Source: Megaleporinus macrocephalus (Eukaryota; Chordata; Actinopteri; Characiformes; Anostomidae). Taken from it: a stretch of 64,000 nt of DNA. The first letter of the stretch is position 1. Each line of letters begins with the position of its first letter. The position numbers were made by a program, and so were the translations under genes. The notes below the pieces were generated by a model. That model did no database searches and was not told the origin of the DNA. It was given only the letters and a program-made list of their open reading frames with translations. The stretch covers positions 6,885,462-6,949,461 of the forward strand of contig CM038720.1 of NCBI GenBank assembly GCA_021613375.1, written 5' to 3'. This document shows, piece by piece, positions 51,154 through 63,045 of this stretch.

Positions 51154-53461
51154 GTAGGTGTTCTCGTTGTGTATTCATATTGTCTTAACATCTGTTAAGG
51201 TTTTATTTTTGGGCCAGTTCTGTTGGTGCAGAACTCTAAGGTCTAAGGAAAACGACAGAAATACCAATAAACGTGAATTATTTTACGATAGAGAAGATGT
51301 GCTGTGAGTAGAAGTGTTGTATCAACAATATGGATAGCCATAAATTATATTTTTTAATAATGTGATTCATTTAAAAAGGTATATTTTCAGCTAAAGATCA
51401 AAGAAGTCTAAATATTATCGGCGTACAGAGCCAACTACTTACAGAGAGGTTTTCCAACAATATTACACCAATGACAAACAGAAATACAAATTTTCACCCC
51501 ATTTATATTCAACATACAATATTCTAGTATTTTATACACAAGTATTTACTTCAAGGCCGCTTCGAAAGCGGACGCTGTCCTTTATGTCCCTCCTAACATC
51601 TTAACATCTGGTTACGTAAAGGTTTAATTGTGGGTTATGTCTGGTTATATATCATTGCTGTCCAAAGAAAAACAAAGTATATTCAAAATAATAACTTTAC
51701 ACCAGAGGACAAAAACTATCTTTACTGTCTATGTAAGTTAATGGAAATGTATTTTGTTCAAAGCAGTTTAGGAGTATATTTGTTGGTACAATCATCATAA
51801 AATTTTGACCTAACTTATGGGACGACTGTAAGATTCAAATTTAAAAGAAAACTAAACATTGCAAAAACTTTGAAATACATGGTTGTAGTGAAATTACTAT
51901 ACAGTTATTTACTGGTTATATATCGTCACTGTCCAAATAAAAACAAAGTATACCCAAAATAATAACTTTAAACCAGAGGACAAAAATGATCTTTACTTTC
52001 TATGTAAGTTGGAATTGTATTTTGTTCAAAGCAGTTTTGGAGTATATTTGTTGGTACAATCATCATAAAATTTATAAGAAACGTACAGGACGACGGTAAA
52101 GTTTAAATTTAAATGAAAACTAAACATTACAAAAAACATAGAGGTGCAGTTTAGCCTAAAAAAATGAAAGTAATACCAATTATTATGCAGTAGTATTATT
52201 TTACTATAGAGAAGATGTGTGGTTAGTAGATGTGAATATGTTTAGCTGTAATTTATGTTTTTTTTGGGATCTGATTCATTCAAAATAGTATATTTTCAGC
52301 TAAAGATCCAAGAAGAGTCCAAATACTTTTGCCATATTATAGCATAAGCACCCAGGCCTATTTTTTCCAACAATATCACACCAAGGATAAACATTTTTAT
52401 TCAACATTCAATACAATATTCTACTATTTTATACAATCGTATTTACTTCAAGGTTATTTCTAAAGCTGACACTGTCCTTTGTGTCCCTCATAATATCTTA
52501 ATATCTGGTTACGTAAAGGTTTAATTTTGGGCCACTTCTAAAAAATGAAAAACCATCTGTACTTTCTATGTAAGTTAATGGAAATGTATTTTGTCCAAAG
52601 CAGTTTTGGAGTATATTTGTTGGTACATCGTTGATATATCGTCACTGTCCAAATAAAAACAAAGTATACCCAAAATAATAACTTTAAACCAGAGGACAAA
52701 AACGATCTTTACTTTCTATGTAAGTTGGAATTGTATTTTGTTCAAAGCAGTTTTGGAGTATATTTGTTGGTACAATCATCATCAAATTTATAAGAAACGT
52801 ACAGGACGACGGTAGAGTTCAAATTAAAATGAAAACTAAACATTACAAAAAACATAGAGGTGCAGTTTAGCCTGATTAGAAAAATGAAAGTACTACCAAT
52901 TATAATAAGATTATTTTACTGTAGAGAAGATGTGTGGTTTGTAGAATTTTCAGCTGAAGATTCAAGAAGAGTCCAAATATTTTTGCCATATTATGGAAAA
53001 GGACCCAGGCTACTTTTTATCTCAACATCTGGTTATGTAAAGGTTTTATTTTGGGTCATGTCTGTTTGTATAATCACTGTACAGGTTTGCCTTATAAGCA
53101 AAATGAGATAAATACCAATAAATGTGTGTTATGTTAATATAGATAAGTGTGAATTAAAGTGGTGCATAAACAATATGGATAGTCGTTAAATTCTATATTT
53201 TATAATCTGATTCATTCAAAAAGGTATATTTTCAGCTAAAGATCCAAGAAGTGTGCAAATATTTTTGACATATTATAGAATAAGCACCCAGGCTACTTTT
53301 CTACTGAGAGATTTTCCAACAATATCACACCAAGGACAAACATTTATAGCCAATATCCAGTATTCTACTATTTTATACAACCGCGTTTACTTCAAGGTAA
53401 AATAATAACGTTACACCAGAAGACAAAAACCTCTGCACTTTCTATGTACGTTAATGAAAAT

Positions 53462-53463
<2 letters not shown>

Positions 53464-53501
<38 letters not shown>
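53464..53501. repeat. (TTA)n microsatellite
   Basis: About 12 trinucleotides; a second tract at 54529-54560 lies at the equivalent position of the next large tandem unit. Confidence 0.95.
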
Positions 53502-53502
<1 letters not shown>

Positions 53503-53599
53503 TGACTATATAGAAGATGTGTGGTGAGTAGAAGTGGTGCATGAACAATATGGACAGCCGTAAATACTATTTTTATGATCTGAGTTATTCAAAAAGGTA

Positions 53600-54320
53600 C
53601 ACCGATCACCCATAACACTAAAACCACCTCCTTGTATCTACACACACTGTCCATTTGATTAGCTCCTGATTCGCTAACCCCCTTTCACCCTGTACTTCAA
53701 TGATCAGGACCCCCACAGGACCACCACAGAGCTGATATTATTAGGGAGATGGATCATTCTCACCACTGCAGTTACACTGACGTGGTGGTGGTGTGTTAGT
53801 ATGTGTTGTGTTGGTGTGAGTGGATCAGACACAGCAGTGCTGCTGGAGTGTTTAAACACTGTGTCCACTCACTGTCCACTCTAATAAACACTCCTACTAC
53901 TTGCTGGTCCACCTTGTAGATGTTAAGTCAGAGACAGTAGCTCATCTGCTGCTGCCCAGTTTGTGTTCCTCTAGTTCTTCATCAGTGGACACAGGACGCC
54001 GCCCACAGGACACTGCTGTCTGGATAGTTTTGGTCCAGCAGTGACACTGAGGTGTTTAAACACACAACACACACTAACACCCCACCATGTCAATGTCACT
54101 GCAGTGCTGAGAATGATCTACCACCCTAATAATATCTGCTCTATGGGGGTCCTGTGGGGGTTGTGAGCATTAAAGGACAGAGTGAATGGGCATAAACACT
54201 GTATACAGAGAATCAGATGAACTACAGTCTGTAAGTGTAGCTCCTGTATGGTCAGTGGAGCTGATATACTAGACAATGTGTGTAGATATAAGGAGGTGGT
54301 TTTAATGGTATGTTGTTTAA
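53600..54320 (+). mobile_element. Foldback MITE family 'A', copy 4 (near full length)
   Basis: Termini 'acactaaaaccacctccttg' and 'aaggaggtggttttaatggt' are inverted, the longest extent seen among the five copies. Contains all core landmarks. It is inserted in the large-unit tandem repeat, so it is younger than that duplication. Confidence 0.88.
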
Positions 54321-54529
54321 TGCATATTTTTATAGAAGTATATTATAGAATAAGCACCCAGGCTACTTTTTACAGAGTGATTTCCAACAATATCACACCA
54401 AGGACAAACATTTATAGCCAATATACAATATTCTACTATTTTATACAACCGCATTTACTTCAAGGTAAAATAATAACTTTACACCAGAAGACAAAAACGT
54501 CTGCAATTTCTATGTACGTTAATGAAAAT

Positions 54530-54564
<35 letters not shown>

Positions 54565-54755
54565 ACAAAAATACACACCTTTCAGTCCGTTTATATTCAA
54601 CATACAATATTCTACTATTTTATACAACTGTATTTACTTCAAGGCCGCTGACGCTGTCCTTTGTGTCCATGTAATTGTAGGAGTTTTCTTCTCCGCTTAT
54701 CCGTTTCTATGAACTCCTAAGCTTTGCAAACTGGCATGAGCTTTTGTGAAGGATC

Positions 54756-57700
54756 ATGGACACGTTGGCCCTCGCCGCTCTCCTGCTTTTCATCATGGGG
54801 GGTGAGTGTTCACATTTCTTTCTTTACTAGTTCTTCGCCTTTCAGGAAACGAAAGCACATCAAGGTTGACAAGTTTCCTGAACCGTTATCAGATATCCAA
54901 AAGGTTAGCGTGCAAAGGCAGGAACAAGATATGTGGTAGATATGAGGCGTTCTTGGAGAGAACTGCAATGCTTTCACGGCAGTGAGATGGCAGTAAAGTG
55001 GAATCCCAGACTGTAAAATACTGGCAGCAGAGATGCCAGTACTATACTGTTATTTTACAGAGCATCTACTGTAATTTATTTTAACGGTATTGTACTGTAA
55101 ATTGAATTACAATATATGACAGTAAAATAACTGCATGTTTATGGTACTAACCAACTAACGAAACAGACCTAAATAACAACATCTTATATCTAGTTTAATA
55201 ATTATACTTACAAAACCATACCACTGCAAACTTCAGGAGACGTGACGTTAACAGCTAGCTTTTTCTTGAGTTTCACGAACGTGCAAACGTCCAAACGTGT
55301 CAGCTGTAAATGCACCAGTTCCATCTCCTCTTCTAAGAACTGATTTAGATTATCTTTCTTTATTTTACGGATAAACACAATACAAACTGCCCGGCACTTC
55401 CAGCACTGACTGAATGAGCTGAAAGAGTGTTAACTCAGATGAGCCCAATAGGCTGGCCCCGCCCACTGTATATGCTTTGTCGCATAAACGAGTAGAAGCA
55501 GTTTAAACAATTGAATAAAAAAGGGTTGTCATTAAAAAGAAACATTAGTCTGTAATCTCCAGTATGAGTTTGATGGATAGTGACCGGACTGTAAATGGAT
55601 GATGGTTCATAGTTTAAATGGTTAACAGAAAATACTGTATTAGCTGATAAATTACAGTTATTTACTGTTATTGGGAAACAGATTGCATTACTGTTAATTT
55701 GTGATTATTTAACAGTAGTTTACAATTATTATAAAAAACAGTAAGATACTGTTGTGTATCCACAGTAAATTTACAGCAATTCATTACAGTGCAGTGATTT
55801 CATTGGTTGAGCTGTAAATTAAGACATTTAGTGGTTTGGCGTGCAGTGCAAAGCCTCAGATTTCTTTACAGTGGTGGTGATGGGAACCGGAGGTCACAAT
55901 GTCTACAACACAAATAGTCATTTTATTTATTTATCAGAACCTCCAGTGAACGATGTCCAAAGAAAAAGAAATATATCTAAAATGATAACTTTACAGCAGA
56001 GAAAAAGTGTGAGTTAATGGAAATGTATTTTGTTCAAAGCAGTTTTGGAGCATTTTCATTGGTCCAGTCAGCATGAAATTTTTGACAACTGTTGAGTTCA
56101 AGGTATATAGAAAACTAAAAATTGCCTACTAGTCAGTAGGTACTGGATTAGAGTCAGTACGTACTGCTCGAGCGGTAGACTAGTAGATAATATCAGTAGG
56201 TGAGTTTTAGTACCACACAAGCTCGGACTTACTACGTCCTCCATATTACCAGTGTCCTGTTAGCAAGACGTCAGACCACCACCGAAAAAGTCCTGCTATT
56301 CATTTAAAAGCTCGTTTACTGACAGATTTAGATCTTTTAGTGACTCTGATCTGTGTTTTTGTCTGATTATGTATCAGACGGTGTGGAGCTGTAGATCAGA
56401 GAAGATGAAACGGGAGGAATGTAATCATTGTTTATCTCAGCAGTAGCGCTAACTTCTGTAGCGGCGGTTCACTAGTCGTAGCTACGTACACACAGCCGAC
56501 GTTCAGTTTACACCGTTTATTTACTCCACTCTGAATTCATCCACGACTCCAGGTGAATCATGGGATACTCAGTGTGCTGTGTTCACCTACATAAAAATGG
56601 CTGCTGATTCAGTAGGTCATCCAGGTACCGTTCACTACTACTCGATACCTACTGAGTATTCAGACATACTAGCCACGCTCACCTACTGATTCACTACTGA
56701 GTATTCAGACATACTAGCCACGCTCACCTACTGATTCACTACTGAGTATTCAGACATACTAGCCACGCTCACCAACTCATTTACTACTGAGTATTCAGAC
56801 ATACTAGCCACGCTCACCTACTGATTCACTACTGAGTATTCAGACATACTAGCCACGCTCACCTACTGATTCACTACTGAGTATTCAGACATACTAGCCA
56901 CGCTCACCAACTGATTCACTACTGAGTATTCAGACATACTAGCCGCGCTCGCCTACTGATTTACCTACTGAGTATTCAGACATACTAGCCGCGCTCGCCT
57001 ACTGATTTACCTACTGAGTATTCAGATATACTAGCCACGCTCGCCTACTAATTTACTACTGAGTATTCAGACATACTAGCCACGCTCGCCTACTGATTTA
57101 CTACTGAGTATTCAGACATACTAGCCGCGCTCACCTACTGATTCACTACTGAGTATTCAGACATACTAGCCGCGCTCGCCTACTGATTTACCTACTGAGT
57201 ATTCAGACATACTAGCCGCGCTCGCCTACTGATTTACCTACTGAGTATTCAGACATACTAGCCGCGCTAACCTACTGATTTACCTACTGAGTAGTAGACA
57301 AGTAGGAGATTTCGGACATGTGATGTTGATTGGCAAATAATATGTAATTACAATTTATTTGTGGGCAAAATTTTGTTGGGATTTATAAAAGCCCAGTTAA
57401 ATATAAGTAAACATAGGCAGGAATGGGTAACTTTCCACAGAGCAGGTTTGCCTGAACCAATGACCGGTCTAGTGCCCCTGCTGGCTGGCTGCGGTATGAT
57501 GTGTAGCTCTGCCTATCCTGAGAAGGTGAGGGCAGAGGAGTGGTTTATATAGAGCGTGTAATGATGAAGAGGAGAAGTTTGGGCGTGGTCCTTCTCCCAA
57601 ACATAAGTTATTTCATAACTTCATTTTGTGGCGAGACTATAATTTACCATTCAATATCTCGGCAAGGACCAGGACTTCTGGAACTGGAATTGTTGGGCTG

Positions 57701-60328
57701 TCAGGTCACAGAGATCATTGTGAAGACTGCACCAGAAGGTGCTTTAATGAAGTGGACCAAGGATAATGATCCCAAACATACAAGTAAATCCACCAAGGAT
57801 TCAAATCTTAGATCTATTCAAAGTCCAGACCTGAAATCCCATTGAAATGATGTGAGGGTGAGGTTGGAAATGGGCTGTGCATGCAGAAACTGGTGGCCAG
57901 CTATAGGGAACAGCTACAAAGGGGGCGCTATCAGCTATGGAACCCATAGGCGTACTTTCAACAGACAAGCGTTACATCCAGATTCATTTATTTTTAAAAG
58001 ATGCCACTCCCGTGTCACTTACCACCTAAATACTATCTGGTCAGCGAGATTCCTATGATGGCCCCTTTTCAGTGATGAATGGAGCAACAGGGCAGCTGGT
58101 AAGACGGATGAGCTGCAGCCAGTAACCATAAACCTACAGAGTGCACCTGTAAGCATCTATACAGTACGCAGCAGTCTGCTTTATTCTCACTGATGTTTGA
58201 TTTGTGGAACCTCCCCGCCGTTGTCTTCACTGTTTCCGTCAGATGAATCGCAACATAAGCAATAAATCGGGATGTTCATCACGTTTTGGCCCCTAATTCA
58301 TCATTCCAGCGTGATGGAGGCCCACTTGATCTTCACTAATCACTGCATGCACTCCTTTAGAAGTGATTAAACCCTTTAATATGTGCTGAGACGCTGGTGT
58401 GTTTATCAGGCTGCATCAGAAGTGCCTGAGACCTCGCTGGAGCGTTGAACATACACATTTTGAGGCTCTAAACGCTGTCGGACCAGCGTACTTCTCTCAT
58501 GTGTACTGTCAAGATGATACTATATATCTACTATACTATACTATACTATACATTACTATACTATACTATACTATACTATACTATACATTACTATACATTA
58601 CTATATATCTACACGAACCAGCCGCTTCATTTAGCGCAGCTCCATGTTTCTACACTCAGTCATGGCTGGATTACTGACCGGGCCAGTGGCCCAAAACATT
58701 TTGCGATGCCTATCAACATGTATGATACAATATATTTTTATTTCCGAGGGCCCTCCATTTTAAGGATCCTCTGACTTCTAGGGCCTCTTGGGGGCCCTGG
58801 CCATGCTTTTGGGGCCCCAAGTCATGCTTTTGGGGTCCCTAGCCATGATTTTAGGCCTTAGCCATGTATTTGGGGGCCCTAGCCATGCTTTTGGGCCCTA
58901 ACCATGTATTTGGGGGCCCTAGCCATGCTTTAGGGGTCCCTAGCCATGATTTCAGGCCTTAGCCATGTATTTGGGGGCCCTAGCCATGCTTTAGGGCCCC
59001 TTATGAAAATGGCCGAGGCTCGACTTCTGGTTATTAGGAGTCCTAGGAAAGAGGGGGGCAAAATTTTAGAGGGCCCTGGTTATGAGAGCTCCTACCAGGG
59101 GGCCCTAGAGAGGCGATCATCTACTGCTGCACAGTTTGTGTTCCTCTAGTCCTTCATTAGTGGACACAGGACGCTGCCCACAGGACACTGCTGTCTGGAT
59201 AGTTTTGGTTGGTGGATGATTCTCAGTCCAGCAGTGACACTGAGGTGTTTAAACACTCCAGCAGCAGCAGCACTGCTGTGTCTGATCCACTCACACCAGC
59301 ACAACACACACTGACATCCCGCTACCACATCAGTGTCAATGCAGTGCTGAGAATGATCCACCACCCTAATAGTACTAGCTCTGTGGTGGTCCTGTGGGGG
59401 TCCTGACCGATGAAGAACAGAATAACAAAGAATACAGAGAATCAGATGAACTACAGTCTGTAATTGAGGAACTACAACATGCTCAACGTGGATTTTGTGA
59501 CATCACACATTCCTACACATTGGTTATATGGATGGCGTGACCCGTATATTATGAAATCTCTACCTTTGATGACCTTCTGTTGCTGACAAAGTTCAATAGC
59601 AGGGCAAGATCTGATGCATCCATCTGATGCATCCAAACATGAGCCTAGGGTCACCATTTCCAATGCCAAGTGCCAGCTAGAGGGGTGTAAAGCCCCCCAG
59701 CACTGGCATGTGGGGTGATGGGAGTTCCATCCAATGCCTTTATAATGAGTTGGAGTGATCCAGAACTGATCATCTAACATCAGTACCTGGCTTCAATGCT
59801 ATTGCTGAATATAATCAAATCCTCACAGCAATGTTCCATGTGGGATACATGTAGTACAAAGCCTTCCCAGAGGAGTACAGGCTGGACGCATAGCTTATTT
59901 ATTTATTTTTTCCAGTGAACAGGTTCCCTCATTACATATCCCTCCTCTCTCAGGCCTGCTGTGGACTGGTATGACTGACCACAGGAATGTCTTTGTTTTC
60001 CTTCTCTCCTCAGGGGTGACCGCTCAAGTGCAGTTACAACCGCAGGAAGCTGTGGTTCTCCGAACTTCAGAGGCAAGGTTCAACTGCAGCACAAGGCAGT
60101 CAGGCTGGGCGGTCATGATCTGGTCACTAAACGGACGGTTGGCGTTGACCATTTTAGAGACGTCCGGCATGATAAACACCAGTAACCGCTTCTTTGCGAC
60201 AAACTACACCACCGCTGGTGAATCTAAGTGGGAGTTTCTCATCAAGGACGTATCACGAAACGATTCTGGTCAAGTCAGCTGTCAGATCCAAGGCAGTGAG
60301 CCTGTGACCGCCAAGCTGTCTGTCCAAG
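54756..60328 (+). CDS. igsf5: igsf5-like immunoglobulin-superfamily protein (3' partial)
   Basis: Exon 1, 54756-54801: MDTLALAALLLFIMG, a signal peptide, donor gtgagt. Exon 2, 60014-60328: acceptor after a pyrimidine tract ('ccttctctcctcag'), phase 1 at both ends as in Ig-domain exons. It encodes a V-type Ig domain with the B-strand Cys in ARFNCST, Trp in MIWSLNG and the F-strand Cys in NDSGQVSCQI, plus several N-glycosylation sequons. The pattern (SEARFNC, then W.LNG, INTSNRF) resembles IGSF5/JAM4, a tight-junction adhesion protein. Later exons (second Ig domain, transmembrane segment) lie beyond the window. HMGN1 and IGSF5 lie near each other on human 21q22, which supports the call. Confidence 0.78.
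55005..55800. repeat. Probable nonautonomous DNA element (TGTAAAA/TTTACAG type)
   Basis: 'gactgtaaaatactggcagc' near 55010 and 'aaatttacagcaattcatta' near 55770 look like inverted ends of a common fish element rich in 'ctgtaaatt' and 'ttacagta' motifs. No reading frame. In igsf5 intron 1. Confidence 0.45.
56110..57320. repeat. 45-bp minisatellite within a DNA element
   Basis: From about 56637 to 57297 there are about 14-15 units of 45-46 bp, 'cctactgattcactactgag' + 'tattcagacatactagccac' + 'gctca'. The right border ('gtagtagacaagtaggagat') and an inverted-looking left border ('ctactagtcagtaggtactg', about 56126) match the element terminus at 2872-2962. So a terminus of a DNA transposon was amplified. 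Confidence 0.88.
57321..57689. other. igsf5 intron 1, nothing recognised
   Basis: No exon recognised; may include more of the decayed Tc1 copy that follows. Confidence 0.35.
57690..57880 (+). mobile_element. Tc1-like transposase fragment (catalytic region)
   Basis: Plus-strand translation contains WTKDNDPKHTSKSTK followed by IQSPDLK, the DNDPKHTSK and SPDLNP-type motifs around the second catalytic Asp of Tc1 transposases. Short and frame-broken. Confidence 0.7.
57881..58524. other. igsf5 intron 1, nothing recognised
   Basis: No exon or clear repeat recognised. Confidence 0.35.
58525..58612. repeat. (CTATA)n pentanucleotide microsatellite
   Basis: About a dozen 'ctata' units, interrupted by 'cattactata' variants. 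Confidence 0.92.
58760..59100. repeat. Short irregular minisatellite
   Basis: Variants of 'ggggccctagccatgctttt' repeat about ten times at roughly 25-35 bp spacing, alternating with 'aggccttagccatgtatttg'. In igsf5 intron 1. Confidence 0.85.
59110..59475 (+). mobile_element. Foldback MITE family 'A', copy 5 (right part)
   Basis: Starts within the core ('tgctgcacagtttgtgttcc') and runs through the right arm ('gctgagaatgatccaccacc', 'gatgaactacagtctgtaat'). The left arm is missing. Confidence 0.8.
59600..59895 (+). mobile_element. Tc1 transposase relic, unexpanded copy
   Basis: 'ccaatgccaagtgccagcta' then one 'gaggggtgtaaagc' segment, followed after a deletion by the 3' part ('cctcacagcaatgttccatg', 'aagccttcccagaggagtac'). 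It is the same Tc1 family as 40970-43124 and carries the 31-bp segment only once. It ends about 120 bp before igsf5 exon 2. Confidence 0.7.
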
Positions 60329-60444
60329 GTGGGTGTCAACCTCTTAAACTCTAGGGGTCTGTATGTTGGAGCACACTTTAATACTTGAATAAGTGTGTCT
60401 GTTGCTGTATGTGCAATGATCTCTGATGCTGTTTCATTGGGTGT

Positions 60445-61522
60445 GTCTCAAACCCTAGTGAGTGTCTGAGTAGGCTATCTAGGTAGGCAGCTGTTTAAGT
60501 AACAGCGTTCTCTCCTCATCTCTCCTCATAAAACAGATTACTGAGACGCTCTAGTTAGAGAGAGACTGTGTCACGGCTTGTTCCCGCCCACTGCAGCACG
60601 CCACCGGTGGTTTAGCTGGTTGATGGCTATCCAAAATAATAGCCCAAGGCTTAAAAATTTTGCTGGCATAAATGCTAAGGCTCGAATATAAAACTGTAAA
60701 CTGGTGAACGACTTGTTACAGAGTTGCAAATAATGGGTCTGTCTCAAATCCTACTGAGCTCCTACATAGGCAGCATTTTACATCATAGTAAGCACTTCTG
60801 ACATGTAGACTGTCCCAATTCTTACATACCTTAAACATGCTGTCTACTGAGAAACCTTATTTAGACCTGATTTTATGGAAGCATCGAACGCTTCCTCAGC
60901 TGCTAAGACAATCCCATGATGCAATTCAGGCTAATCTAGGAGCAGTGAAGTGGTTTTAAAATGTGAGTTATTTTGATTCTCTCTGGAGTTTTAATGTGTT
61001 TCTGGTCATATAATCACACAAAACAGTATTTTATTATCAACTCTGTAACGAGTCCTTCAGCATTTACACTTTTATACTCCAGACATTAGCATTTATGTTA
61101 TAGAGAGATGAGGAGAGAACACTGCTACTTACACAGCTGCTACCTAGACAGCCTACTTACACACTCACTAGGGTTTGAGACACACCCATAAGCCTTTTTT
61201 GTGTGGTTGTACAATAGGAAACACATTAAAACATCAGAGAAAATCAAAATAACTTACATTTGAAGATGACTTCTATGCTAGTAGCTCCGCTTTTGTCCGC
61301 CATGTTGTGAAAAAGTTCTGCCTGCGTTGCATCATGGGATTGTCTTAGCGGCTGAGGAAGCGTTCGATGCTTTCTTAAAATCAGGTCTAAATAAGGTTTC
61401 TCAGTAGACAGCATGTTTAAGGTATGTAAGAATTGGGACAGTCTACATGTCGGGAGCGCATACTATGATGTAAAATGCTGCCTATGTAGGAGCTCACTAG
61501 GTTTTGAGACACAGCCATTGTG
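60445..61522. repeat. Two interleaved inverted repeats
   Basis: Arm pair 1: 60445-60540 and 61096-61192 ('gtgtgtctcaaaccctagtg' and reverse complement). Arm pair 2: 60736-60950 and 61300-61522 ('ctcctacataggcagcattt' and reverse complement), about 210 bp and highly similar. The order is L1-L2-R1-R2, so the pairs cross instead of nesting. Arm starts are alike, so both belong to one MITE family. In igsf5 intron 2. Confidence 0.88.
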
Positions 61523-61570
61523 TCTCGTTACACCTTTTATGCTGCAGCAGTTGCAGTCCAATGCATCGGA

Positions 61571-61690
61571 TTCTTGTTCGAATTTTACTGTTTCACCTTA
61601 AATAGGGCAGCAGTTCCTTCCTGTTGCCTCAGTCCACCTCTCCAGCTTCCAGAATGTAACTGCAGTACCATTTAAGGCTAATAAGAAGCC
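61571..61690. repeat. Decayed relative of the hmgn1-intron palindrome
   Basis: Left arm 'ttcttgttcgaattttactg' then 'tttcaccttaaatagggcag'; right arm 'atgtaactgcagtaccattt' then 'aaggctaataagaagc'. These align with the arms of the palindrome at 31680-31775, but with a longer centre. It shows the palindrome is a member of a dispersed family. Confidence 0.7.
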
Positions 61691-62600
61691 TGTGGGCAGT
61701 GTCTTGTGGCCAGCATTCCGTGGGTAGCGTCCATGTTATAGCCTTGTCAACTCTCTGAGGTCTCTCTACGCCTCACTGATGTCAATACGACTCTTGCCTG
61801 ATCTAAGAATTTAGGTCTCCGTCCTTGTTCGTCCTGATCTTCTCCTCTTTGGATGTTCCTCAGCCATCTCTCCTTCTTGACAATGGATAGAGATCAGCAC
61901 ATAGCCCCTCCACTTCCCCAGTCCTGTGCACAAGCACAAGCAACTCCCTGTTATTGATTGGCTGGGACAGTGTTGTGTGGATCCACCTGAGCCACTTTTT
62001 GTTTATTTGCCATGCATAGATCTAGGGCTGCGTACCACCTCCAGATTTATTTTCAAATGCACACACTGAATAGAGAGCTAACATATTGTAAGGAGACACT
62101 TGCTCAAGCTGAACAGGATTTATATCACAATTCGTCTTTTGACTGAAGTATTTAGAGTAGTTGTCTTTTTTGGCCAGTTCAGAAAATAAATAATGAGCTC
62201 TGACTGTGCTTTGACTGGTCAGTTTGCCCACTCTGTCCTGATTGGTCTACTACCAGAGTAGCATCCTTCTAAAAGTTCTACCCTCACACCGGCTGTGTCT
62301 GTTCTTATACAAGGGCGTCGGTTCTGGTGTATCAGTTTGAGTCAGAGTCTGATCCTGAAAGTCTGGTAGAGCAAGCTGGTAGATCCACTTATACAAGTTA
62401 GACTGGAGCAGGAGTGGTCAGCTTTAACTGTTTGAACTCTCTGTTTAAACTTCCTGGCAACTGAGAAAAGTGGTTTCTGTGGCAGAAAGTTTCTCCCTCT
62501 GGCGAGTACTTTGGGATCTCCAGGACCGGATAAAAACCCGGAAAAGCATATTAGGCCCACTTTAAAATTCCCTGATGAATGGAGCAGAAGAAATGGTCCA
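61691..62600. other. igsf5 intron 2, no exon recognised
   Basis: Contains a dispersed piece 'cccactctgtcctgattggt' (near 62227) whose relatives occur near 63610. No second Ig-domain exon was found. Confidence 0.4.
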
Positions 62601-62604
62601 AAAT

Positions 62605-63045
62605 TACTTGGGAAGAAATCTGGTTCCATTGTCTTCCATTCCAAGTTGAAAAGGTTTTTGGTTTCCACTGCAAAGGTTCTTGTTTGGACCTCCAAAATGA
62701 CTTGGATAGAAATCTGGTTTCATGGTCTTCCATTCCAAGTTGAGAAGGGTTTTTGGTTTCCACTGTAAGGTTCCTTGTTTGGAGCTCCACAATGACTTGG
62801 ATAGAAATGTGGTTCCATAGGCTTCCATTCCAAGTTAAGAAGGGTTTTGGTTTCCACTGTAAAGTTCCTTGTTTGGAGCTCCAAAATGACTTGGATAGAA
62901 ATCTAGTTTCATAGTCTTCCATTCCAAGTTGAGAAGGGTTTTGGTTTCCACTGTAAAGTTCCCTGTTTGGACCTCCAAAATTACTTGGATAGAAATCTGG
63001 TTCCATAGTCTTCGATTCCAAGTTGAGAAGGGTTTTGGTTTCAAA
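62605..63045. repeat. About 93-bp tandem repeat, about five units
   Basis: 'gacttggatagaaat' recurs near 62700, 62793, 62888 and (as 'tacttggatagaaat') 62982, each followed by 'cttccattccaagtt' and 'tttggtttccactg'. Units differ at several positions. Open frames on both strands follow the repeat (period 93 is divisible by 3). Confidence 0.88.

Larger units (their letters stand above)
51154..54660 (+). repeat. Large-unit degenerate tandem repeat
   Basis: The landmark 'atattttcagctaaagat' occurs at 51381, 52290 and 53226 (spacings 909 and 936), each followed by 'aagcacccaggc', 'ccaacaatatcacaccaa' and 'tactattttataca' blocks. A sub-duplication of about 240 bp ('gtccaaataaaaacaaagta' near 51920 and 52640) is nested within. 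A further unit is interrupted by the MITE at 53600-54320 and resumes at about 54345. Two (TTA)n tracts (53464-53501, 54529-54560) are at equivalent places. Confidence 0.8.
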
